Below, piece after piece: positions 8,361 through 15,086 of a DNA stretch of 57,251 nt (position 1 is its first letter; each line of letters opens with the position of its first letter). The notes under the pieces are model-generated. The model searched no databases. It was given only the letters and a program-made list of their open reading frames with translations, and was not told the origin of the DNA. Both the position numbers and the translations under genes were made by a program. Source of the DNA: Saprospiraceae bacterium (GTDB lineage Bacteria > Bacteroidota > Bacteroidia > Chitinophagales > Saprospiraceae); NCBI GenBank assembly GCA_020629965.1, contig JAHDCG010000024.1:1-57251 (forward strand), in the 5' to 3' direction.

Positions 8361-8406
8361 GAGAGGTTTGGAGGTTGGGGAGTTGAGAGGTTTAGCGCAC
8401 CGTAGC

Positions 8407-8423
8407 ATCGACTTCAGTCGAGA
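8407..8423. repeat. Small palindrome after the SDR gene
   Basis: The segment contains TCGACTTCAGTCGA, a perfect 5-bp dyad around a short loop. I believe similar hairpins recur between genes in related genomes. No function is assigned. Confidence 0.35.
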
Positions 8424-8434
8424 AGCTAAAAAGC

Positions 8435-8474
8435 AAATGCGAGGTACTTTTCATTAAGTATCTCGCATTTTTAT
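8435..8474 (+). terminator. Rho-independent terminator of the SDR gene
   Basis: A 14-bp stem with one mismatch pairs 8435-8448 (AAATGCGAGGTACT) with 8457-8470 (AGTATCTCGCATTT) and is followed by T residues. Confidence 0.85.
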
Positions 8475-8549
8475 TTGGGAAAAGAACAAAAACGGGCAAT
8501 CGTACCGGCGGCGGGAACTTCCGTCCTATTCCTCCCGCAAATCCGCCCC

Positions 8550-8557
8550 TACCTTTG
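8550..8557 (+). promoter_or_regulatory. -7 promoter box for the SPW protein gene
   Basis: TACCTTTG matches the Bacteroidota -7 consensus TAnnTTTG exactly and lies 62 nt upstream of the ATG at 8620. Confidence 0.6.
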
Positions 8558-8619
8558 TATCATCAAACAACGAAAAAATAACCGTTGCTGTTTTTCATCA
8601 TCAAATAAAACTAAAGATT

Positions 8620-8997
8620 ATGCGCTTTATCACAAAAAAAATGCACGCTTTCATTGATTATCCCGTCGCCGTTGCCCTGATTGTTCTTCCCTTTGTGTTA
8701 GACTTGGGAGCTTCTCATCCGCTTGCTTTTTACCTTTCGGTCGGCACGGGTATCGCCGCCTTCATTCTGACTTTACTGACCAATCACCAAACCGGTGTCG
8801 TGTCGGTTTTCTCTTACCGCTTTCACCTGACTGTCGATTTTTTGGTCGGTCTCGTTTTCGTTGCCGCGCCGTTTGTCTTCGGTTTTGAAGGCATCGACGC
8901 TGTTTTTTATTGGTTAAACGGTGCTGCGGTATTGACGGTGGTCGGTTTGCAAAAACCGGAAGGGGCGGATACTGCTTCGGCTGCACTTGCTGCTTAG
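8620..8997 (+). CDS. SPW-repeat-like four-helix membrane protein
   Basis: The 125-residue protein has four hydrophobic helices at about 10-30, 33-50, 67-86 and 90-108. The region HAFIDYPVAVALIVLPFVL and its second-half counterpart (FHLTVDFLVGLVFVAAPFVF) form an internal duplication typical of SPW-repeat (PF03779-like) membrane proteins. Their biochemical role is not established. An alternative start is the ATG at 8641 (MHAF). The gene has its own promoter and terminator. Confidence 0.72.
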   Translation: MRFITKKMHAFIDYPVAVALIVLPFVLDLGASHPLAFYLSVGTGIAAFILTLLTNHQTGVVSVFSYRFHLTVDFLVGLVFVAAPFVFGFEGIDAVFYWLNGAAVLTVVGLQKPEGADTASAALAA

Positions 8998-9030
8998 TCG
9001 TGCAGAAAATTTTCCAAACAAATATTTGTA

Positions 9031-9067
9031 AAAAGTCGGGTACCGTAACGGTGGTCGGCTTTTTTTT
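9031..9067 (+). terminator. Terminator of the SPW protein gene
   Basis: An imperfect hairpin pairs 9031-9045 with 9046-9060 around ACCG...CGGT and is followed by seven T residues. Confidence 0.7.
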
Positions 9068-9129
9068 GAACGAAACAGTTTTTTGCGAACAATATTATAT
9101 TTTAAATAATTCTTCCGTAAAATTAAAAA

Positions 9130-9966
9130 TTATCTTTTTTTCCCGTCTTTCAATGCCTTTTTGGCTTCCCTGTTAATTCGACGTTTAACTTTTTTAGCGT
9201 CCTCGCCCGGCGGCAGGTCTTCAGGCTTAATACCTCGCTTAGTGAGCAATTTTCTGACATCAGAATTATTTGTAACATGTTCTTCTCTTATCGCAGCATC
9301 CCCTGTCAAATCATTTTCAATAACATTATGTGAGGTCAGTTCCGTTGCAAAGTCCTTAGCCTTAATTAGCAGAGTAGAAAGAAAATCGGCAAGCGGACGG
9401 TTTGACGGAACGCCTAATTTGTCTTTCATAGCTTGTGTCGTGTGTCCTCCAAACAATGCACGATCTCCCGAACTGCGTATGTAACCGAATGAGGCATCGT
9501 TTACTCCGCGCTCCTTAATAACTTCGGAAAGTTTCTTTTCTGATTTGGTCAGTTTATCTCGCGCCGTTACTCGGGCAACATCAAGCAAACGTTGCTGTAT
9601 GATTTCCTGTTTTCGAGTTTGTACCGCAAAGTAGGTTTGCGCAAATGCAATTTCTTTTTTGGAGGTATCGCCGCTTTGTGCTATGAGATAACAAGCGTAA
9701 CGAGTTAATGCGACATCTTCTATTTTTCTTCGTGCCCCACTACCTAAATCGACCTTTTTGCTGATACCGACAAAATGGTTTGAAACGTCATTTCCTGCAC
9801 CGGCGCAAGCGTCCGATGCTTTCAAGATTGTTTTCTTAAAGTTTCTCCATTGTGCATATCCGAGTATGTTTTGTAATTCACGGGCAGACCAACATTCTAC
9901 TCCGTTCAAATCATAGGCGGCAGCCTCGAAAACGGAGAACAGTTCTTTTATTTCCTCACTTTTCAT
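9130..9966 (-). CDS. dinD: DNA damage-inducible protein D-like
   Basis: The 278-residue protein matches E. coli DinD in length and in its conserved stretches: CWSARELQNILGYAQWRNF near residue 25, a segment with RRKIEDVALTRYACYLIAQ near 90, and FAQTYFAVQTRKQE near 120. DinD is SOS-induced in enterobacteria and inhibits RecA-mediated strand exchange in vitro. The N-terminal part is a BRO-N-like DNA-binding domain often seen in mobile or anti-phage settings. The C-terminus is very basic. The gene stands alone, with no LexA-type box that I can recognise. Confidence 0.85.
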   Translation of the reverse strand: MKSEEIKELFSVFEAAAYDLNGVECWSARELQNILGYAQWRNFKKTILKASDACAGAGNDVSNHFVGISKKVDLGSGARRKIEDVALTRYACYLIAQSGDTSKKEIAFAQTYFAVQTRKQEIIQQRLLDVARVTARDKLTKSEKKLSEVIKERGVNDASFGYIRSSGDRALFGGHTTQAMKDKLGVPSNRPLADFLSTLLIKAKDFATELTSHNVIENDLTGDAAIREEHVTNNSDVRKLLTKRGIKPEDLPPGEDAKKVKRRINREAKKALKDGKKR

Positions 9967-10066
9967 AGATTTATTTTTTGCTTGTGTTAGATTTTTCGAT
10001 TATTATCGTACAGTCCTACTTTATTACAATATAATTAAAATTACTCTCGCCAACCGTCTTACCGCC

Positions 10067-10510
10067 CTACCGTTTAGAACTAAAAAACTCTCGCATCAAC
10101 AACGCACACTCTTCGTGCATCACTCCGTACTCCACTTTCGTCTTAGGGTGCAGCATCGGCAGTCCGAAACGCATAAAGCCGCGCTTATCGTCCTGTGCGG
10201 CATAAACGAGGCGGTCGAGTTGCGCCCAAGCCAGTGCGCCGGCGCACATGCAGCAGGGTTCGAGGGTGACGTACAGCGTGCAATCGTTGAGGTACTTGCT
10301 GCCGAGGTAGGCGGAGGCGGAGGTCACGGCGAGGACTTCGGCGTGGGCGGTGACGTCGTTGAGTTGCTCGGTTTGATTGTGCGCCCGCGCAATGATGCGC
10401 CCCTGCGAGACCACAACGGCACCAACGGGTATTTCGCCTTTCATCGCCGCTTTTTGGGCTTCGATGTAGGCTTGTTTCATAAAATGAGCGTCGCTTTGTA
10501 CGGAGAGCAT
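10067..10510 (-). CDS. tadA: tRNA adenosine(34) deaminase
   Basis: TadA converts A34 to inosine in tRNA-Arg(ACG). The zinc-deaminase signature is complete: H56-A57-E58 supplies one ligand and the catalytic glutamate, and P85-C86-C87-M88-C89 supplies the two cysteine ligands. N45 in the AHNQ motif and the IPVGAVVV strand are also typical. The length of 147 residues fits the family. A start at residue 11 (MKQAYIEA) is possible. A -7 box lies about 85 nt upstream, so the gene is divergent from the mla pair. Confidence 0.93.
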   Translation of the reverse strand: MLSVQSDAHFMKQAYIEAQKAAMKGEIPVGAVVVSQGRIIARAHNQTEQLNDVTAHAEVLAVTSASAYLGSKYLNDCTLYVTLEPCCMCAGALAWAQLDRLVYAAQDDKRGFMRFGLPMLHPKTKVEYGVMHEECALLMREFFSSKR

Positions 10511-10594
10511 GCGGAAAGGGTTGAAAAGTTGTAAAAGTCGAGAGGTCGAGCAGGCTCAACGTTTTACGAGTAAAAAAATATGGATAACGGACGG

Positions 10595-10602
10595 CAAAAG
10601 TA
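10595..10602 (-). promoter_or_regulatory. -7 promoter box for tadA
   Basis: On the minus strand this reads TACTTTTG, an exact TAnnTTTG match, about 85 nt upstream of the tadA start. Confidence 0.55.
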
Positions 10603-10706
10603 TCTTTTTTGGCGTAACATTCGGGAAATGCAAACATATTTCCCTTTGTCGGGTTTTCAAAAAGCGCAAACTAAGCGGGAAACACCGTTGTTTCCTCAAA
10701 TTCGGC

Positions 10707-10714
10707 TATTTTTG
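10707..10714 (+). promoter_or_regulatory. -7 promoter box for mlaE
   Basis: TATTTTTG matches the -7 consensus, with a TTG about 16 nt upstream at 10688. It places the transcript start near 10721. This argues against a start of mlaE at the upstream ATG at 10580. Confidence 0.55.
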
Positions 10715-10780
10715 CCGAAATCGGGATTTGGAACCTTCGCATTTCTTCCAATCCGAAAACTAACCGAAAACTACTATTCA

Positions 10781-11524
10781 TTGAATATTTTCTATCATTT
10801 AGGTCGCTTTTTAACGCTGCTCGGCTCGGGATTTACCCGACCCGAGAATCTGCGTATGTATTGGAAAGAAACGCTGCGCCAAATGGACGACATCGGGGTC
10901 GGCTCCGTGATTATCGTTGCGCTGATTGCGATATTTATGGGCGCGGTGGCGGCTTTGCAGTTTGCTTATCAGTTGAGCGGGCAGCTCATTCCTTTGTACT
11001 ACATCGGTTACATCGTGCGTGATTTGGCGATTATCGAGTCCGCACCGACCATTACCTGTTTGGTATTGGCGGGGAAAGTCGGCTCTAATATGGCGGCCGA
11101 AATCGGCGGAATGCGCCAAAAAGAACACATCGACGCTATGGAAATTATGGGCGTCAACACAGCGAGTTATCTGATTATTCCGAAACTCATTGCGGCGGTG
11201 ATCGTCATTCCTTTGCTCGTCACGATTGCAGCCTGCGTGGCGATGGTCGGCGGCTACTTGGCGGTGGTACCGACGGGCTATTTGGCTGACGTAGATTATT
11301 TGCGCGGTCTGACGGCTTTTTTCGTGCCTTATAATGTCTTCATTATGTACGTTAAATCGACCACCTTTGCCTTTTTGCTCACCGCCGTGTCCTGTTATCA
11401 GGGCTACTACGTGACGGGCGGCAGCGTCGAACTCGGAAAGGCAAGCACCAACGCGGTGGTCATCAGCAACATCCTCATTCTCTTTTCCGATTATTTAATC
11501 GCCGTACTTTTGACGGGTTACTAA
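10781..11524 (+). CDS. mlaE: MlaE-family ABC transporter permease (phospholipid transport)
   Basis: MlaE permeases form the membrane core of MCE-type lipid transporters that maintain outer-membrane asymmetry. The protein shows the DUF140 hallmarks: GVGSVIIVALIAIFMGAV, a conserved central stretch near VLAGKVGSNMAAEIGGMR, and IDAMEIMGV. There are about five membrane helices. Starting at the TTG at 10781 gives 247 residues, the family norm, and puts the start just after the predicted promoter. The longer frame from 10580 would add an unrelated tail. It is followed by mlaF after 69 nt. Confidence 0.88.
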   Translation: MNIFYHLGRFLTLLGSGFTRPENLRMYWKETLRQMDDIGVGSVIIVALIAIFMGAVAALQFAYQLSGQLIPLYYIGYIVRDLAIIESAPTITCLVLAGKVGSNMAAEIGGMRQKEHIDAMEIMGVNTASYLIIPKLIAAVIVIPLLVTIAACVAMVGGYLAVVPTGYLADVDYLRGLTAFFVPYNVFIMYVKSTTFAFLLTAVSCYQGYYVTGGSVELGKASTNAVVISNILILFSDYLIAVLLTGY

Positions 11525-11593
11525 AGCAAAACAATGATGCAGCCGACAATTCAAACAAACTCAAACCACTCTAACACTTCAAACTAAAAAATT

Positions 11594-12355
11594 TTGATTC
11601 GAGCGGAAAACATACGCAAATCCTTCGGCGAAACGGAAGTCCTTAAAGGCATTACGCACACTTTCGAGTCGGGCAAATGTAACCTGATTATCGGGCGCAG
11701 CGGCGCGGGTAAGACCGTGATGCTCAAAATATTGGTGGGTTTGTTTCAGCCGACCTCCGGCAATGTTTGGTACAATGATACCAACGTTTCTTCGCTGACT
11801 AAAAAAGAACTGCGTCAAATCAGAATGCAGGTCGGCATGCTTTTTCAGGGTTCTGCCCTCTTCGACAGTATGACCGTGGAAGAAAACATTCGCTTCCCCC
11901 TCGATATGTTCACTTCCAAGACTTTGAAAGAAAAGAAAAATCGGGTGAATGAAGTTTTGGAGCGCGTGCAGTTGGAAGGTGTCAACAAAAAATATCCTTC
12001 GGAAACGAGCGGCGGGATGCAAAAGCGTATCGGTATCGCACGGTCTATCGTCATGGAACCCAAGTACCTTTTTTGCGACGAACCCAACTCCGGTCTCGAC
12101 CCCAAAACCGCCCTGCTCATTGACGAACTCATCGCCGATATTACCTACGAAAACAATATCACCACCGTCATCAATACCCACGATATGAACTCCGTGATGG
12201 GTATCGGTGACAATATCGCCCTGTTGCATCTCGGTAAACTCGTCTGGACAGGCAATAAAAAAGAGGTGATGGAAAGCGACGACGAACTGCTGCAAGCGTT
12301 CATTTTCGCCTCACCGTTTTTGCAGCGACTGCGGGATGCGGCGATTGCGAAATAG
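11594..12355 (+). CDS. mlaF: MlaF-family ABC transporter ATP-binding protein
   Basis: This 253-residue ATPase energises the MlaE permease. It has Walker A GRSGAGKT (residues 34-41), a Q-loop (GMLFQGSALFD), the ABC signature SGGMQKR, Walker B YLFCDEP, and a switch histidine in NTHDM. Start is at TTG 11594, which gives the usual MIRAENIRKSF opening; no ATG occurs before Walker A. No MCE substrate-binding (MlaD) gene follows, so that subunit must be encoded elsewhere. Confidence 0.92.
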   Translation: MIRAENIRKSFGETEVLKGITHTFESGKCNLIIGRSGAGKTVMLKILVGLFQPTSGNVWYNDTNVSSLTKKELRQIRMQVGMLFQGSALFDSMTVEENIRFPLDMFTSKTLKEKKNRVNEVLERVQLEGVNKKYPSETSGGMQKRIGIARSIVMEPKYLFCDEPNSGLDPKTALLIDELIADITYENNITTVINTHDMNSVMGIGDNIALLHLGKLVWTGNKKEVMESDDELLQAFIFASPFLQRLRDAAIAK

Positions 12356-12434
12356 TCGTAGGGTTGGGGAGTTGTGAGGTTAGGGGTTGTGAGGTTGGGA
12401 AGTTACGCGTACCGTTAAAAAATAATAGCCGTCG

Positions 12435-13133
12435 ATGCGTTTTTTTATTACCTTTTTTGTTTCCTTTTTTACGTTGCTTTCTTGCCAAAACGAGCCGCTG
12501 CCGACCGCTTCACTCAATGCTTTTCCCGTTTCCTTAGATACCGTTCAGGAAATACCCGAGCCGCTTCCCGTGGCGCCGCCGGACTACGATACGTTGCAAT
12601 GGACGGAACTCGACCGTTTGCTTCCCGATATTATTATCGACCTAAAATATGCAACCGACAGCAATTTTGTCGGCGAGCAAATGTACGCCTGCGCCCGTGC
12701 TTTCTTACGTCCCGAAGCGGCAGCGGCATTGGCAAAAGTACAATCGGAAATGAAGCAAAAGGGACTGAATTTGAAAATCTTGGATGCCTACCGTCCGCGC
12801 CCCGTGCAGCAGCGACTGTGGGATAAAGTGCCCGACCGCCGCTACGTCACCCCGCCCGCCAAAGGCTCGATGCACAACCGAGGTGCCGCCGTAGATTTGA
12901 CGCTGACCGATGCCGTCGGTCATGAATTAGACATGGGTACGGCTTATGATTTCTTCGGAAAAGAGGCTTGGTACACCTACCGCGACCATCCGCAAGACGT
13001 CTTAGATAATCGTAAACTGCTGCGTGAAACTATGGAAAAATACGGCTTTCGGGGGATTCGCACGGAGTGGTGGCATTTTTCTTTTCCCGGGGCGGGAGCG
13101 GGGTTGTCGGATTGGGAGTGGGGGTGTGAGTAA
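12435..13133 (+). CDS. VanX/DdpX-like D-Ala-D-Ala dipeptidase, lipoprotein
   Basis: This M15D-family zinc dipeptidase would hydrolyse D-Ala-D-Ala in the cell envelope. A signal peptide with lipobox LLSC places Cys17 as the lipidated residue. The catalytic domain has R120 in LDAYRPRP, zinc ligands H147 and D154 in SMHNRGAAVDLT, and E211-W-W-H214 near the end. The length of 232 residues is normal with a short linker. A role in peptidoglycan recycling is more likely than vancomycin resistance, since no vanH, vanA or regulators are near. A run of nine G residues (13135-13143) follows the stop. Confidence 0.9.
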   Translation: MRFFITFFVSFFTLLSCQNEPLPTASLNAFPVSLDTVQEIPEPLPVAPPDYDTLQWTELDRLLPDIIIDLKYATDSNFVGEQMYACARAFLRPEAAAALAKVQSEMKQKGLNLKILDAYRPRPVQQRLWDKVPDRRYVTPPAKGSMHNRGAAVDLTLTDAVGHELDMGTAYDFFGKEAWYTYRDHPQDVLDNRKLLRETMEKYGFRGIRTEWWHFSFPGAGAGLSDWEWGCE

Positions 13134-13168
13134 AGGGGGGGGGCAAAAAATGATAAAACTATAGTCTA

Positions 13169-14008
13169 TCAATGATTATTCACGGAACTCAAACCTTCTT
13201 TTAATAATCTCAACAAATTTTGCTTTTCCTGTACCGTTTCATCCGAACCCGAAACTATCATGCGCACAGCAAGTGAAGAAGATAATTGAATACCTCTTTC
13301 CAAAATGTCGTTAATTCTTGCGTGCAACTTCGGATTGTTTTCCGTTATCTTCTTTATTTCGCAACCTATAACCACCACGCCGATTTCTGAGGAGTCCAAA
13401 TCTCCGTCAAAAAATCTGTTGTACTCTTCCCATATCAAAGCATCCTCCAATAAGTGATAATGCTTCATAACAGACGAAATATCCAAAGGGTCTTTATAAC
13501 GTTGCTCGGGTCTGTCATCAAATGCTATCAATTTCAATAATACTACCGCAGGAATTGAACAGACCTTGATAGTTTGAGAATCTATGTCAACGGACCTCAA
13601 ACCGTTTTTGTAAACTTCGACAAAACCGTCTAAACTAATATCAATTAGTCCTTTCCCTTCAATCATCACTTTACCGTCATTCTCAATCTCGCCGAAGGGC
13701 AACAAATCTAATTGAATACCGTCCGGAGAAATAAGACAGAAAGCATTGTTTTCTGCTTGTACATAGCCGTATTCGTCGATGAGTTTAGACTTTAAATCGG
13801 AATACGTTTTTTCATCCGGCATATACACACCGAAGTCGATGTCTTTGGTACCGCGCGGCATTTTGTTGTTTTCGAGATACCAAATATTTTGCACGAGCGC
13901 ACCGACGCCGAAAAAATCAACACCTAATGCTGCAGATGCTGCGATTATATCCGCGAAAACTTTTTTCAAATCGGTATTGCCTAAAGCATCATAAATATTT
14001 CGGGGCAT
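13169..14008 (-). CDS. AbiEii-like nucleotidyltransferase toxin
   Basis: This 279-residue protein has the DNA polymerase-beta-like nucleotidyltransferase core of AbiEii/MenT-type toxins: GVGALVQN near residue 34 and the acidic pair D56/D58 in GTKDIDFGVY. A later stretch (VVLLKLIAFDDRPEQRYKD) is typical of the same superfamily. Such enzymes block translation by modifying tRNA 3' ends or act through GTP. It overlaps the upstream antitoxin gene by 20 nt, the usual antitoxin-first order of type IV systems. The exact subfamily is uncertain; a stand-alone transferase is the alternative. Confidence 0.72.
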   Translation of the reverse strand: MPRNIYDALGNTDLKKVFADIIAASAALGVDFFGVGALVQNIWYLENNKMPRGTKDIDFGVYMPDEKTYSDLKSKLIDEYGYVQAENNAFCLISPDGIQLDLLPFGEIENDGKVMIEGKGLIDISLDGFVEVYKNGLRSVDIDSQTIKVCSIPAVVLLKLIAFDDRPEQRYKDPLDISSVMKHYHLLEDALIWEEYNRFFDGDLDSSEIGVVVIGCEIKKITENNPKLHARINDILERGIQLSSSLAVRMIVSGSDETVQEKQNLLRLLKEGLSSVNNH

Positions 14009-14996
14009 ATTTTTCGTAGATTATTTTTGCCGTTTCAAAATTTCGCGGTTTCGGGTCGGAAATCAGATCCGCGTAAACAAGAGGCATCGGTGCGATTTCG
14101 GGTTTGTCAAAAGAAGTGTCTTCGACATCCGATTTCCAAAATTGCTCGATTAAAGTTATCGAACCGTTTTTATCGGGAATTAAATTTAAGTCAAAAGCGA
14201 ATTTTGCAAAAGAGTCATGTAGGTATATATTTACTTTTTCAGCAATCAAATATTCGGATAATTCTTCCGCCGCTAATTCGCCTCCGATTGTTGCTCGGAA
14301 ATTCTCAAGCTGTAAAAGTTGCTGTAAATTTTTTTGTCGTTTAAAACTAAAATTTCGCTTCCTCAATTTAGGTCGGAGCGTTTTATTAAAAATAGTGACC
14401 CAATCATTGAACAAACGCTTGTAGTCGAGAACCTGTAAATCACGCTTATTCAACCGTACCAAATATTTTTCTCGCACTAATTCTTTATATACTCTGCTGA
14501 CCGTATCAATCGAAACCCGAGCCGCACTGCCCAAATCCCGATAGTTCATTTTGACAGCCTCATCGTTAATCAGCAACTGATAAATAATTTTGAGCCCGGA
14601 TTTTGAAAAAGCCGCTCCCGCACTGTCGCTGTTCAATTTTACTCTCTTTTGTGAGTCTATAAAAATGAAATTATGAGCGTCGTTAATATAAGTATTACCC
14701 GAAATTTCTAAGTAATTGATGCCTGATTCACGCAGTTGCTTTTTAATCGGCTTCGCCAAATATTCACACACAAATACCACTTGTCTGCCCGCGTACTCTT
14801 GCAAAAAAGGAATATCTGCCGCCGTTATTCTTTTCTTGACAATGTAAGGTAACCGAAAAGAAGCTTCACTTTTCAAAAAGTTTATTTCACCGCTTGAATA
14901 ATTCAAATCTACACTTTCTGCCTCTTTGACCTTAGTTGTCATATTGGTAAGCGCGGAAAAATTATCAACCGCAGTTGTTATTATTTCTTGTTCCAT
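13989..14996 (-). CDS. AbiEi-like winged-helix antitoxin/transcription repressor
   Basis: The 335-residue protein has a winged-helix DNA-binding segment at about residues 145-200 (YRDLGSAARVSIDTVSRVY). This lies inside a larger protein rather than at the very N-terminus, as in the AbiEi-like family met in Bacteroidota. AbiEi proteins counter the nucleotidyltransferase and repress their own operon. The ATG at 14996 (MEQEIITTAV) is preferred. It lies within 5 nt of the -7 box, so the mRNA may be leaderless. The downstream toxin gene overlaps by 20 nt. Confidence 0.7.
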   Translation of the reverse strand: MEQEIITTAVDNFSALTNMTTKVKEAESVDLNYSSGEINFLKSEASFRLPYIVKKRITAADIPFLQEYAGRQVVFVCEYLAKPIKKQLRESGINYLEISGNTYINDAHNFIFIDSQKRVKLNSDSAGAAFSKSGLKIIYQLLINDEAVKMNYRDLGSAARVSIDTVSRVYKELVREKYLVRLNKRDLQVLDYKRLFNDWVTIFNKTLRPKLRKRNFSFKRQKNLQQLLQLENFRATIGGELAAEELSEYLIAEKVNIYLHDSFAKFAFDLNLIPDKNGSITLIEQFWKSDVEDTSFDKPEIAPMPLVYADLISDPKPRNFETAKIIYEKYAPKYL

Positions 14997-15000
14997 ACGG

Positions 15001-15050
15001 CAAATATACGAAAAAGTATTTAAATCGTACAAGTGAAATTGTCGTACAAG
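15001..15050 (-). promoter_or_regulatory. Promoter of the AbiE pair with tandem direct-repeat operator
   Basis: On the minus strand a -7 box TATATTTG (15001-15008) is preceded after 21 nt by TTG. That TTG lies inside CTTGTACGA (15025-15033), which is repeated exactly at 15042-15050 with a 17-nt period. Direct repeats on the -33 element are what an autorepressor site would look like. Predicted transcription starts at about the antitoxin ATG. Confidence 0.6.
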
Positions 15051-15086
15051 ATAAGAAGATAATTTTCTTCAAGGTTAAAATTAATT

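Noticed and set aside
10580-10780. N-terminal extension of mlaE
   Set aside because: It covers the predicted promoter and adds 67 residues not found in the permease family.
13135-13143. Nine-G run as a phase-variation tract
   Set aside because: It lies after the stop codon of the VanX-like gene in non-coding DNA, so slippage would not switch a protein.
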